Part shown: positions 1 through 8,299 of the stretch, in pieces
Layout: each line of letters starts with the position of its first letter
How positions within the stretch are numbered: the stretch's first letter is position 1
DNA from: an uncultured Succiniclasticum sp.
Lineage (GTDB): Bacteria; Bacillota; Negativicutes; Acidaminococcales; Acidaminococcaceae
Reading direction: 5' to 3'
DNA: 40,134 nt
Assembly: GCA_905233365.1 (NCBI GenBank)
Contig: CAJODT010000014.1
Span: forward strand, 1-40,134
Program-made: the position numbers and the translations under genes
Notes under the pieces: generated by a model
Told to the model about the DNA's origin: nothing
Databases searched by the model: none
Seen by the model: the letters and a program-made list of their open reading frames with translations, nothing else

Positions 1-584
1 CCTTTCACCCGGGGATCCATGTCCACGGCTTCCGCCATGGCACGGGCAAACGCTTTAAAAATTGCTTCAATGATATGATGCACATTACTGCCGTATAATA
101 CGCGGATATGCAGCGTCAGGCCGCAGTTCATGGCCACGGCCCGGAAAAACTCTTCCGTCATTTCCGTATCGTAGTTTCCTAATTTAATTTTCGGAATGTC
201 TGCGCCGAAAACCAAAAACGGACGTCCGGAAAAATCAATGCACACCTGGGCCAGTGTTTCGTCCATGGGGATGAAGCAGTTCCCGTAACGATGAATCCCG
301 GCTTTGTCCCCCAGCGCTTCTTTCAGCGCCTCGCCCAGCACGATTCCGATATCCTCTACCGTGTGATGACTGTCAACATCCAGATCGCCTTTTGCTTTCA
401 CAGTCAAGTCCATGAATCCATGCTTTGCAAACAATGTCAGCATATGATCCAGAAAACCGATTCCTGTTGCAATTTCACATTTTCCTTCGCCGTCCAGATT
501 CAGTTTCACTGCCACCTGTGTTTCTGCTGTTTTCCGTTCAATCACGGCGCAACGTTGCTTATTTTTTTCAGTTGATTTGTTCAT
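1..584 (-). CDS. hisB: Imidazoleglycerol-phosphate dehydratase, 3' end cut by window edge
   Basis: Catalyses the dehydration of imidazole glycerol phosphate to imidazole acetol phosphate in histidine biosynthesis (cytoplasm). The reading frame is open from the ATG at 584 to base 1, about 194 residues, close to a full monofunctional HisB. Family motifs seen are GFLDHML, the metal-binding [11 protein letters not shown] and a later [20 protein letters not shown] ribosome site lies about 9 bases upstream of the ATG. The first 17 bases overlap the end of hisC, so it is the next cistron of the his operon and probably translationally coupled. Only the last few residues are missing, beyond the left edge. 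Confidence 0.95.
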   Translation of the reverse strand, partial: MNKSTEKNKQRCAVIERKTAETQVAVKLNLDGEGKCEIATGIGFLDHMLTLFAKHGFMDLTVKAKGDLDVDSHHTVEDIGIVLGEALKEALGDKAGIHRYGNCFIPMDETLAQVCIDFSGRPFLVFGADIPKIKLGNYDTEMTEEFFRAVAMNCGLTLHIRVLYGSNVHHIIEAIFKAFARAMAEAVDMDPRVK

Positions 585-1782
585 TTCCCAAACACTCCCT
601 GCAAAGATTCTTAATTCTGTTCATCACGATTCCGTTTTCTTCCGGTATTCCCACGGTCTGACGGATGCAGCCCTGCAGTACCGGATGCTCCGTAAAATCC
701 CGTAACAGGATTTTTTCTGCCAGCATAGATTTAAAAATCATTTTACCCGCTTTGGTAGTCGTACTGTAATTACTGTACCCGAATTTTTTATCATACGCAG
801 CTGCCAGCATGGCCTGCAGCTTTCCTTCCGGACTGTAGCAGATAAAGTTGGTTTCCGTGGGCCAGACTTTCATGCCCAGCTCTTTCAGCTCTGCAATCAT
901 CAGCGCCCGCTGGGAACGAATTTCTTCAATCTGTTCCCGGAATTCATCTTTATGACGGTAGCAGATTTCAGCCGCCATCAGAGAGTATGCGTTCACATGA
1001 TAGGGCAGCAAAGTTTTTCCCAGAATGCGGCTCAGGGAAATGCTGCCTACAGAATAACCTACCCGCATGCCTGCCAGGCTGTAGGCTTTGGAAAAGGTCC
1101 GGTAAACCATAAAATTATTATATTTATTTAACAGCGCCAAAGCCGAACCCGCTACCAGCTTCAGCTGACTCAGAGGCCGCAAATCCCGGGGATCCACTCC
1201 TTCCCCTCTGGCAAATTCCATGTACGCTTCGTCCACGATGATGGGGCATTCCACATTAGCGATAATCTTTTCGATTACCGGCAGCGGGTTGTAATTGCCA
1301 GTGGGATTATTGGGGTTATTCAGAATCAGCAGGTTCGGCTGATGTTCCTTACAAAACGCGATGACCGCTTCCGCGTCCAAAAAACCTTCCACATTCAGCG
1401 GGTAGCGTAGCACTTCGCTGTCCGACATCTGGGCATACACCCCGTACATGGAAAACGAGGGATACGGTACCGCAATCTTTTTCCCCGTCCCGCCAAAGGC
1501 GTAGCAGGCCATCTGCAGCAGTTCGCTGGAACCGTTGCCCACCCGCACTTTATCAATGTCAACGCCCAGCGTTTCCGCAATCAGACCGCAAAGAGTCTCG
1601 CATTTGATAGGCGGGTACCGGTTGAACAAAAAACTTTTCGTCTTTTCTTCAATCTCCGCCTGTATGGAAGCCGGAACCGGGTAGTTCGACTCATTGGCGT
1701 TTACGATGATTTTTGCTTCAATCGTTTCTACTTCATATTCCTCCAGCCCGGCCAGGCTGGAACGAACTGCAATCTCGGACAC
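568..1782 (-). CDS. hisC: Histidinol-phosphate aminotransferase
   Basis: PLP-dependent class I/II aminotransferase converting imidazole acetol phosphate plus glutamate to histidinol phosphate. Motifs seen are NPNNPTGN (substrate and PLP contacts) and [15 protein letters not shown], which carries the Schiff-base lysine. I place the start at the GTG at 1782 (404 residues) because GAGAGGTG sits six bases upstream of it. The alternative ATG at 1806 has no ribosome site in front and lies upstream of this Shine-Dalgarno sequence. It overlaps hisB by 17 bases and follows the small Imm32-like gene in the same operon. Family assignment is firm; the start is an inference. Confidence 0.93.
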   Translation of the reverse strand: MSEIAVRSSLAGLEEYEVETIEAKIIVNANESNYPVPASIQAEIEEKTKSFLFNRYPPIKCETLCGLIAETLGVDIDKVRVGNGSSELLQMACYAFGGTGKKIAVPYPSFSMYGVYAQMSDSEVLRYPLNVEGFLDAEAVIAFCKEHQPNLLILNNPNNPTGNYNPLPVIEKIIANVECPIIVDEAYMEFARGEGVDPRDLRPLSQLKLVAGSALALLNKYNNFMVYRTFSKAYSLAGMRVGYSVGSISLSRILGKTLLPYHVNAYSLMAAEICYRHKDEFREQIEEIRSQRALMIAELKELGMKVWPTETNFICYSPEGKLQAMLAAAYDKKFGYSNYSTTTKAGKMIFKSMLAEKILLRDFTEHPVLQGCIRQTVGIPEENGIVMNRIKNLCRECLGNEQIN

Positions 1783-1863
1783 GTTGTTCACCTCTCGTGT
1801 AAACATGAATTTGAATTGGAATTCTTAATAATCTAAAAATCTTTTTAAATTTTTAATCTTTAT

Positions 1864-2094
1864 TCACTTTTCTCTTACAATAATCATTTCTGTAGATCCT
1901 TCTTCCAGAGAATTGTATTCGTCATAATGGATATGTTGTCCCGGCACGGCTTCTGCCAGCGCAGTAAGCTGCTTAGCCAGAGAAAGCATGCCTTCTTTAT
2001 TGGCAGCAATAACCACCGCGTCATGATCTACCTTTACACGGATTTCGAAACCATCTACCCATTCAATTTCAAACCATTTCGGCTCCATAATCAT
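1864..2094 (-). CDS. Small Imm32-like protein inside the his operon
   Basis: A 76-residue acidic protein of unknown function. The pattern of hydrophobic residues ending in a HIHYDEYNSLEEGSTEMII segment resembles the Imm32 (immunity protein 32) family as I remember it; this is recognition by eye, not a search. It has a good ribosome site (AGGAAG, seven bases before the ATG) and sits 15 bases after the hisD stop codon, so it is cotranscribed with histidine genes. It has no signal peptide or membrane segment. A role in histidine synthesis, or as a stand-alone immunity-type fold, is open. Confidence 0.7.
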   Translation of the reverse strand: MIMEPKWFEIEWVDGFEIRVKVDHDAVVIAANKEGMLSLAKQLTALAEAVPGQHIHYDEYNSLEEGSTEMIIVREK

Positions 2095-2109
2095 ACCGTA
2101 ACTTCCTGT

Positions 2110-3453
2110 CTATTTTTCCTGGCGTTTCCGGATTGCGTTGGCATGGGCCCGCAGCCCTTCCGCTTCTGCCATGGCAATGATATCGTCCGCAGCTTCCAGC
2201 AGCGCTTTGCTAGTGTAAGCAATGATGCTGGTCTTTTTCATGAAGGTTTCCACATTCAGCACGCTGTAAAATTTGGCCGTACCACCAGTGGGTAACACAT
2301 GGTTGGGGCCGGCGAAGTAATCACCTAAAGGTTCCGGAGAATCCGTACCCAGGAACAGGGCACCGCAGTTGTGCAGCAGCGGCATCAGCTGGAAGGGCGC
2401 TTTAGTCATGACTTCCAGATGCTCCGGCGCACTGAGGTTGGCCATGGCCACCACGGTCTCCATATCTTTTGCTAAAATAATCTTGCCCATCGTCTTGAGG
2501 GACGCAGCAGCAATTTCTTCCCGGGGCAGCTCTTTCAGCTGGACTTCCACTTCCGCAGCCACTGCTTTGGCAATGCGCTCACTGTCAGTGATAAGGATAG
2601 CGCTGGCCAGCGGGTCATGCTCCGCCTGGCTTAACAAGTCTGCCGCCAGATACACCGGATTGGCGGAATCATCCGCCACAATCAGAATCTCGCTGGGACC
2701 CGCCAGCATGTCGATGTCAACATGTCCGTACACTGCTTTCTTGGCCAGCGTAACAAAAATATTGCCGGGGCCGGTGATTTTATTTACTTTCGGCACTGTT
2801 TCTGTGCCAAAAGCCAGCGCCGCAATCGCCTGGGCGCCACCCATTTTATAAATTTCGGTAATGCCGATCTTTTCCGCCGTTACCAGAACATAGGGATTCA
2901 GCTTCCCGTCTTTGCCGGGAGGCGCTGCCATTACGATGCGGGGCACGCCCGCCACTTTGGCAGGGACCGCATTCATAATCACGCTGGAAGGGTAGGCCGC
3001 CGTTCCGCCAGGTACGTAGATACCCACACTGTCCAAGGGCGATACCTTCTGGCCTAAAATGCTGCCATGGGCACGGTTAGTAAACCAGGACTTTGGCATC
3101 TGTTCCTCATGAAATCTTTTTACGTTCATAATGGCCCGGGCAATCGAATCAATAACCTTGGGGTCTACCAGCGTACGGGCTTCGTCAAATTCTTTTTCCG
3201 TTACCCGCAGGGTTTCTGCTGTCAGGTTCGCCCTGTCGATCGCATTGGTAAAACGCAGCAGCCATTCATCGCCGGTCATGCGTACACTTGTTACAATACG
3301 TTCAACAATCTGGGATGCGGTTAAATGTTCGCCCCACATCTGGTCGCAGGCAGCCTGCACCCCGGGGGAAAGTTCTGTTTCATCAAACGCTTTTTTCTTC
3401 AATAGCACCGCAATTTCTGCAGCGCTCATTTTTCTGGCGTCGATTATATTCAT
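2110..3453 (-). CDS. hisD: Histidinol dehydrogenase
   Basis: Zinc- and NAD-dependent enzyme performing the last two steps of histidine synthesis (histidinol to histidinal to histidine). Typical segments are present in order: GPGNIFVTLAKKAV, AGPSEILIVAD, SQAEHDPLASA (zinc-ligand region), APEHLEVM and PTGGTAKFYS. The length (about 447 residues) is normal for the family. Two in-frame ATGs lie at 3465 and 3453. The first directly abuts AGGAG and the second is 12 bases beyond it. I prefer 3453 because a zero-spaced start is poor, but both are possible. It lies between hisG and the Imm32-like gene. Confidence 0.95.
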   Translation of the reverse strand: MNIIDARKMSAAEIAVLLKKKAFDETELSPGVQAACDQMWGEHLTASQIVERIVTSVRMTGDEWLLRFTNAIDRANLTAETLRVTEKEFDEARTLVDPKVIDSIARAIMNVKRFHEEQMPKSWFTNRAHGSILGQKVSPLDSVGIYVPGGTAAYPSSVIMNAVPAKVAGVPRIVMAAPPGKDGKLNPYVLVTAEKIGITEIYKMGGAQAIAALAFGTETVPKVNKITGPGNIFVTLAKKAVYGHVDIDMLAGPSEILIVADDSANPVYLAADLLSQAEHDPLASAILITDSERIAKAVAAEVEVQLKELPREEIAAASLKTMGKIILAKDMETVVAMANLSAPEHLEVMTKAPFQLMPLLHNCGALFLGTDSPEPLGDYFAGPNHVLPTGGTAKFYSVLNVETFMKKTSIIAYTSKALLEAADDIIAMAEAEGLRAHANAIRKRQEK

Positions 3454-3572
3454 TTGTAAAATCATCTCCTGTGTTAATCTATGTTATCTATCAGAAAAAT
3501 CGTATTTCGCTGCAACTGTACAAGAAAACAGCCAGCACCTTCACCTAATTCCTTTAAGCAATACTTTACTTA

Positions 3573-4229
3573 TTATCGGGCAGTCTTTTCCGCTTCCAAT
3601 AGGGCACGCAAATCCACCACTAATTTATGCAACCGTTCAAACTTTAGCTTGAAACTGACCGGGTTAGCAATCAGCCGCGCTGTGGAAGTAAAGATACTGT
3701 CCACTTCAATCAGCTTATTCTCTTTAATGGTCGTTCCGGTTTCCACAATATCCACAATGAGTTCAGATAAACCAATCAGCGGCCCCAGCTCGATGGAACC
3801 GTTCAATTTTACGATTTCCATCTGGATACCCAGTTTGTCAAAGTATTCGCGGGCGCAGCGGGGATATTTGGTTGCCACGCGCAAATGCGCGTAATCTTTC
3901 AGTTCCGGGCGCTTCTTCGCTTCCGGCACAGCCATCATCAGTCGGCATTTTCCAAACCCAAGATCCAGCAGTTCATAAACGTCCTTCTGTTCTTCCAGCA
4001 ATACGTCCTTTCCGATGATACCGATGTCTGCAGCGCCATATTCCACATAGGTCGGAAGATCAACAGTCTTGGTAATGATAAAGCGTACCTTCGTTTCCTC
4101 GTTGGCTATCACAAGCTTGCGGGAATCTTCCGAAACTCCTTCCGCGCTGTAACCCACTTTGGACAACAGTTCCAGGCTGCGCTTGAACAGCTTGCCTTTC
4201 GGCAACGCGATAGTTATATATTCTTCCAT
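3573..4229 (-). CDS. hisG: ATP phosphoribosyltransferase, short catalytic subunit
   Basis: First committed step of histidine biosynthesis: ATP plus PRPP gives phosphoribosyl-ATP. At 218 residues it is the short HisG form, which lacks the C-terminal allosteric domain and works as a hetero-octamer with HisZ; hisZ lies just upstream. Recognisable pieces are the N-terminal ALPKGKLFKRSLELL and the PRPP-binding region ELIVDIVETGTTIKEN. The ribosome site GGAG is eight bases before the ATG. A 134-base gap separates it from hisZ and a 119-base gap from hisD, with no convincing terminator in either, so I treat the genes as one operon. Confidence 0.95.
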   Translation of the reverse strand: MEEYITIALPKGKLFKRSLELLSKVGYSAEGVSEDSRKLVIANEETKVRFIITKTVDLPTYVEYGAADIGIIGKDVLLEEQKDVYELLDLGFGKCRLMMAVPEAKKRPELKDYAHLRVATKYPRCAREYFDKLGIQMEIVKLNGSIELGPLIGLSELIVDIVETGTTIKENKLIEVDSIFTSTARLIANPVSFKLKFERLHKLVVDLRALLEAEKTAR

Positions 4230-4363
4230 TCTCTATTCTCCATTCCGCTCCTGTTGGGCGCGTGCGGCTAACGATTCCATAGTACGTTCTTCTCCGCATT
4301 ATGCAGGAACAAAACAAGTCCATTAAATCAGAGATTCCGTAACAGAAAGCCCCCTAACTTGCG

Positions 4364-5536
4364 TTATCCAATATATTGCCCGGCGTCACAACAATTCTCC
4401 CGCATAGCCTGCTGCATTTCTTTTTCTTTCATGGCATGATCCGCCAGTTTCACCCGTTTTCCTTCCTTACGAAGGGCACAGGCGGTATGGATTCCTTCCG
4501 AGGCTTTTCCTTCCCCATAAGCCACAAAAACTGTTGCCGGTTTTTCCACAAGCTGCTTTCCCTGGCGTTCCAGCGTCAGCGCGATACGATCGATGCCCAG
4601 AGCAAAACCGGTTGCGGGACAAGGTTGCCCGAACCGTTGCATCATATTGTCATAACGCCCGCCGCCGATCAGGGAATACCCCATCCCGGCAGCATAGCCT
4701 TCAAACAGCATACCAGTGTAGTAATCAAGGCTACGGGTCAGACCCAGATCAAAGCTCAGATACTTCTCCACGCCATAAGCTTCCGCCAGTTCATAAATCT
4801 CCCGGAGATTTTCCAGTGCACCCCGGCAACGGCGGCTTAAAACCCGTTCCTGCATATCCTCCAGCAACTTGATTCCGCCATGCAGGAACAGCAGTTCCTT
4901 AAAAATACCCGCCAATTGTTTCGGTATTTTTGCCGTTTCCACCGCTTCTTCCAAACCGGCCACGTTGCGTTTAATCAGGCACTGTTTAATAGACTGGGCC
5001 TGTTCATCCGTCAGGGCCGCCGCTTCAATAAGACCATTGATAAATTCCATATGGCCCAGGGTGATGTTAAAATTACGTAACCCCGCCTCCATCAAAGTTG
5101 ATACCGCCAGCGCGATAACTTCTGCATCCGCCGCTGCTCCCGCTGCGCCCATCATCTCGATACCGCACTGGGTGAATTCGCACTGCCGTCCGGCCTGGGC
5201 TTCTTCATAGCGGAATAACTGCGCCCGGTAGGATAACCGTTTCACTCCAGTATCCTTGCGCATACGCGTCGCTACCATGCGGGCGATGGGCGTAGTCATA
5301 TCGGTACGTAACATTAAAATGTTATCCTTACGGTCAAAAAATTTAAAAGCGCCGGCGCCGGGCTGTCCCATACCTGCAAACGTATCAAGATATTCAAAGG
5401 TAGGCGTGGCTACTTCATCATATCCCCACAGCGTGAACAGACCGCAGATCCTATCCTCCATCTGGCGGCGGGCTGCCGCTTCACCGGGAAGCACATCCCT
5501 TGTCCCATAGGGCACCTGCAATAAGCTGTCAGCCAT
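4364..5536 (-). CDS. hisZ: ATP phosphoribosyltransferase regulatory subunit
   Basis: A histidyl-tRNA-synthetase paralogue that has lost aminoacylation and serves as the histidine-sensing regulatory partner of short HisG. Class II synthetase-like motifs are visible: YGTRDVLPGEA near the N-terminus, LSYRAQLFRYE and GRQCEFTQCGIEMMGA in the middle. I choose the ATG at 5536 (390 residues): its ATGGCTGA overlaps the TGA stop of the upstream regulator, a classical coupling arrangement. The longer frame from 5578 would add 14 basic residues with no support. Length and the missing anticodon-binding domain favour HisZ over HisS. Confidence 0.9.
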   Translation of the reverse strand: MADSLLQVPYGTRDVLPGEAAARRQMEDRICGLFTLWGYDEVATPTFEYLDTFAGMGQPGAGAFKFFDRKDNILMLRTDMTTPIARMVATRMRKDTGVKRLSYRAQLFRYEEAQAGRQCEFTQCGIEMMGAAGAAADAEVIALAVSTLMEAGLRNFNITLGHMEFINGLIEAAALTDEQAQSIKQCLIKRNVAGLEEAVETAKIPKQLAGIFKELLFLHGGIKLLEDMQERVLSRRCRGALENLREIYELAEAYGVEKYLSFDLGLTRSLDYYTGMLFEGYAAGMGYSLIGGGRYDNMMQRFGQPCPATGFALGIDRIALTLERQGKQLVEKPATVFVAYGEGKASEGIHTACALRKEGKRVKLADHAMKEKEMQQAMRENCCDAGQYIG

Positions 5537-5909
5537 TTTCCCGTACCGCTCTCTTTTTTTCAGCCCGCGCCTTTTCAAACCTCACCTTACGTGCCATTCT
5601 GGAAGACCGGGGCTCGTGGTGTTTTTTCTTCAGGTTCGACAAGGCTGCTTCGTAACCGTCCTTACCGTAAACAAGACAGCGTTTCACGCGGGAAATCGTC
5701 GCTGTACTTGCACCCGTACGGGCTACAATGTCTTCGTATTTCACACCTTCATCCAACAGTCTTGCCACCTCAAAACGCTGGGACAACGACTTGTACTCAC
5801 TGATAGTGCAAATATCTTCCAAAAAATCAGCAACTTTTTTCTCGCTTTTCAGAGAAGCAATCGCTTCACACAACTGTTCCGTCAAACGATTCTCAATTTT
5901 TTCCGCCAT
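5529..5909 (-). CDS. yerC: YerC/HisR TrpR-family regulator, first gene of the his operon
   Basis: A 126-residue DNA-binding protein of the YerC/YecD branch of the TrpR family. The core FLEDICTISEYKSLSQRFEV leads into a helix-turn-helix containing GASTATISRVKRCL, followed by a basic tail rich in Lys and Arg. Members of this family have been proposed as histidine regulators (HisR) in Firmicutes. Here it is the first gene of the operon, overlaps hisZ by eight bases and follows a promoter whose spacer is a palindrome, so autoregulation in response to histidine is the natural inference. The ribosome site AGGAGG lies about ten bases before the ATG. Confidence 0.88.
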   Translation of the reverse strand: MAEKIENRLTEQLCEAIASLKSEKKVADFLEDICTISEYKSLSQRFEVARLLDEGVKYEDIVARTGASTATISRVKRCLVYGKDGYEAALSNLKKKHHEPRSSRMARKVRFEKARAEKKRAVRENG

Positions 5910-5935
5910 TATTAAAATCCTCCTTATACCCAGAA

Positions 5936-6008
5936 AGCTGTATCTTTAACTACAGCTCCCCTTTTGCTTTGTTTTACAACTACAGATTTTCATCTTCTGA
6001 TAAAAATC
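5936..6008 (-). other. his leader with two hairpins
   Basis: The roughly 115-base leader between the his promoter and yerC can form two stems. One at 5985-6008 has ten-base arms, one G-U pair and an AGAA loop. The other at 5936-5957 has perfect seven-base arms AGCTGTA/TACAGCT and an eight-base loop just upstream of the AGGAGG site. CTGTAGTT occurs twice. No T-box consensus and no His-rich leader peptide were found, so any regulatory role is unproven. Confidence 0.4.
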
Positions 6009-6031
6009 ATGAACAAAATTCGTTATTTAAT

Positions 6032-6060
6032 AATTTACTACTTTATAGTATGAAAGTCAA
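6032..6060 (-). promoter_or_regulatory. his operon promoter with palindromic operator in the spacer
   Basis: On the minus strand TTGACT (6055-6060), a 17-base spacer and TAAATT (6032-6037) form a sigmaA-like promoter for yerC-hisZGD-hisCB. The palindrome TACTATAAAGTAGTA (6036-6050, five-base arms, five-base centre) fills most of the spacer and touches the -10 box. A bound TrpR-family dimer would exclude RNA polymerase. The promoter and palindrome are seen; its use by YerC/HisR is inference. Confidence 0.7.
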
Positions 6061-6169
6061 TATTTGTCGGCATTTTTTTACAAAAATTAGATATTAAGCC
6101 ATAATTCATAACATTGTCCCCTGACAATTTCTGCCCTTTTCCATAAAAAGAGCGCTCATTATCCCCCGA

Positions 6170-6210
6170 CAAAACATAGAACCGACGTCCACCGTAATCC
6201 GGACGCCGGG
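6170..6210 (-). terminator. Probable terminator of metNI
   Basis: On the minus strand CCGGCGTCC and GGACGTCGG pair (nine bases, one G-U) and are followed by a T-rich stretch. It lies 50 bases beyond the metI stop. The tail is imperfect, so confidence is moderate. Confidence 0.5.
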
Positions 6211-6260
6211 CTTAAGGAACCATCAAGCAAATAAATTTCCCCGAAAAAACACGAAAACAC

Positions 6261-6923
6261 TTACGATAGTTTATTCTTATTTAACTTGCGGCTCAGGGCA
6301 TTGCCAATGGTCTGCACGCCCTGCACCATGATGATCAGCACGATGACCGTGGCAATCATCACGTCCATCTGGAAACGCTGATAACCGTAACGGATCGCCA
6401 GGTCACCCAGACCACCGCCGCCTAACGCACCGGCCATGGCGGAAGCGCCGATCAGTGCAATCAGCGCCAGGGTAATGCCCAAAACGATAGAATGCAGAGA
6501 TTCGGGCAGCATCACCTTGGAAATGATTTGGAGAGGACTGGCTCCCATAGACTGGGCTGCTTCAATAACTCCGCGGTCTACTTCCAGCAGGGATGATTCA
6601 ATAACACGGGCAATAAAAGGCGCCGCCGTTATGGTCAGCGGTACGATGGCCGCCGTTGTGCCAATGGATGAACCAACAATCATGCGGGTAAAGGGAATGA
6701 TAGCAACCATTAAAATTATGAAAGGCGTGGAACGGGTCGCATTGACGATGGCGCCCAGTATATTATGCACTACAGAATTTGGCATAATGTGATCCTTCCG
6801 GGTTACAGTCAGAATAACACCTAAAGGGAGGCCTATCAGAGTCGCCAGCACGATGGCAACCAGCACCATGTAACAGGTTTCACCCAAAGATTTTAGAAGC
6901 AAATCTATCATATTAGCCGACAT
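6261..6923 (-). CDS. metI: Methionine ABC transporter permease
   Basis: Inner-membrane permease of the MetNIQ methionine uptake system. About five hydrophobic segments are evident, and the BPD_transp_1 coupling loop reads EAAQSMGASPLQIISKVMLPES, with the EAA...G hallmark near the middle. I start at the ATG at 6923 (220 residues): a strong GGAGGTGAT lies before it, while the in-frame TTG at 6929 is too close to that site. It overlaps the end of metN by 11 bases, so the two are translated together. No metQ substrate-binding gene follows; it must be encoded elsewhere. Confidence 0.93.
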   Translation of the reverse strand: MSANMIDLLLKSLGETCYMVLVAIVLATLIGLPLGVILTVTRKDHIMPNSVVHNILGAIVNATRSTPFIILMVAIIPFTRMIVGSSIGTTAAIVPLTITAAPFIARVIESSLLEVDRGVIEAAQSMGASPLQIISKVMLPESLHSIVLGITLALIALIGASAMAGALGGGGLGDLAIRYGYQRFQMDVMIATVIVLIIMVQGVQTIGNALSRKLNKNKLS

Positions 6924-7983
6924 AGCCAATCACCTCCACCTTTACTCCCGCATCTTTCGCATACTGAACAGAATCTGCGATGCCTTTTTCGTCACCCATG
7001 ATTTCCACCAGCAGCGTTCCGTAAGGAATATCCTTGAGGTAATCTACCTTGCCGGAAATAATATTGACATCTACCCCGAATTTTTTGATCAGGGCGGAAA
7101 CCAGCGGCTGATCTGCGCCGGTCTTCTTTTCTGTTTCGTCCCCGCCTGCACTGCTGTCCAGGAACGTCAGGTTTACCAGCAGCCTTGCGCCGGGAAAATA
7201 CTGCTGTTTCATAGACTGCGTGTCAATAATCGGCGGAATTTTGATATCGTTGACAGTCTTAACAAATTCCTGCGTGGTTTCCATCCGCGGTTCCGTAAAT
7301 ACCTTATACATGGTACCTTCTTCGATGATGACCCCGTTTTCAATAACTGCCACCCGGTCGCAAATCTCTTTCACAACTTCCATCTGGTGGGTAATCATAA
7401 CAATGGTAAGGTTCAGTCGCTTGTTAATATCCCGCAACAGCTGCAAAATAGATTTTGTGGTCTGGGGATCCAGCGCGGAAGTGGCTTCGTCCGACAGCAA
7501 CACCTTCGGATTGGAGGCCAGCGCCCGGGCAATACCCACACGCTGTTTCTGCCCGCCTGAAAGCTGGCTGGGATAATAATCCGCGCGGTCCGTCAGCTGT
7601 ACCAGATCCAGCAGCTCACCTACCCGCTCCGCGATTTTATCCTTCTGCATTCCCTGGATTTCCAGCGGGAACGCAATATTATCAAATACAGTACGGGAAG
7701 CCAGCAGGTTAAAATGCTGGAAAATCATGCCGATATTCTGACGCGCTTTCCGCAACTGTGCCTCGCTCATTGCCGTCAGTTCCTGCCCGTCTACAAAGAC
7801 CTGCCCCCCTGTAGGCACTTCCAACATGTTGATACAACGGATCAGCGTGGATTTGCCTGCGCCGGACAAGCCGATGATGCCGAAAATTTCCCCTTCTTTC
7901 ACTTCAATATTTGTTTTCTTCAGGGCCGCAATATCACCGGCCTTGCTGAAATATGTTTTCTCTACGTCCACTAACTTAATCAT
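6913..7983 (-). CDS. metN: Methionine ABC transporter ATP-binding protein
   Basis: ATPase subunit of methionine import. Seen in order: Walker A GLSGAGKST, Q-loop IFQHFNLL, signature LSGGQKQR, Walker B region VLLSDEATSALDPQTT, H-loop MITHQ and a C-terminal NIL (methionine-sensing) domain over about the last 80 residues. The start is the ATG at 7983 (356 residues): AAGGA stands six bases upstream, whereas the longer frame from 8001 begins upstream of that site. It overlaps metI. A sigmaA-type promoter lies about 30 bases upstream with too little leader for a SAM riboswitch. Confidence 0.95.
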   Translation of the reverse strand: MIKLVDVEKTYFSKAGDIAALKKTNIEVKEGEIFGIIGLSGAGKSTLIRCINMLEVPTGGQVFVDGQELTAMSEAQLRKARQNIGMIFQHFNLLASRTVFDNIAFPLEIQGMQKDKIAERVGELLDLVQLTDRADYYPSQLSGGQKQRVGIARALASNPKVLLSDEATSALDPQTTKSILQLLRDINKRLNLTIVMITHQMEVVKEICDRVAVIENGVIIEEGTMYKVFTEPRMETTQEFVKTVNDIKIPPIIDTQSMKQQYFPGARLLVNLTFLDSSAGGDETEKKTGADQPLVSALIKKFGVDVNIISGKVDYLKDIPYGTLLVEIMGDEKGIADSVQYAKDAGVKVEVIGYVG

Positions 7984-8015
7984 GATGTTTCCTTCTCTCA
8001 ATCATAGTAACTTAT

Positions 8016-8044
8016 ATTATAACGATTTTTTTATAAAATTGCAA
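8016..8044 (-). promoter_or_regulatory. metNI promoter
   Basis: TTGCAA (8039-8044), a 17-base spacer and TATAAT (8016-8021) on the minus strand. Transcription would start about 25 bases before the metN start codon, so there is no room for an S-box leader. Confidence 0.7.
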
Positions 8045-8104
8045 AATGTAATCTGCTTTTTTTACAAAAATAGTTTATGGAAACTTATTCGGCAAAAAGC
8101 AAAC

Positions 8105-8147
8105 AAAAAACGGTCATCCTGTCGAAAAAACAAGACGGCCGTTTTTT
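8105..8147. terminator. Bidirectional terminator after the acyl-CoA ligase gene
   Basis: AAAAAACGG and CCGTTTTTT pair, with an inner GTC/GAC pairing, and runs of T occur on either strand. It lies between the ligase gene (ending at 8300) and the metNI promoter, so it probably serves the minus-strand ligase transcript. Confidence 0.6.
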
Positions 8148-8248
8148 ATTGTAATTTTATAATTTACAACACAGCGTAAATCTTCCATTCCGGCTTCACT
8201 ACAACAGTATCCGGCAATTTCTCTATCATCAAAGGCAATGTAATGCAA
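8114..8248 (-). CDS. Possible 44-residue ORF (doubtful)
   Basis: A short frame beginning with TTG at 8248, preceded four bases upstream by AAGGAAGG, and ending at 8114. The predicted peptide is protein-like in composition (HYIAFDDREIAGYCCSEAG near its start), but it runs into the terminator hairpin at 8105-8147 and has a rare start codon. It could be a remnant of a decayed gene. The rest of this 316-base gap holds only the metNI promoter and the terminator. Confidence 0.2.
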   Translation of the reverse strand: MHYIAFDDREIAGYCCSEAGMEDLRCVVNYKITIKNGRLVFSTG

Positions 8249-8299
8249 CGACCCTTCCTTAAATTATCACTGCGCAGTTTTTTGGGGAATATAATATCA

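Noticed and set aside
5910-6031. T-box or His-rich leader peptide before the his operon
   Set aside because: No T-box consensus and no run of His codons in the leader; the only short leader ORF (MIFIRR) has no His.
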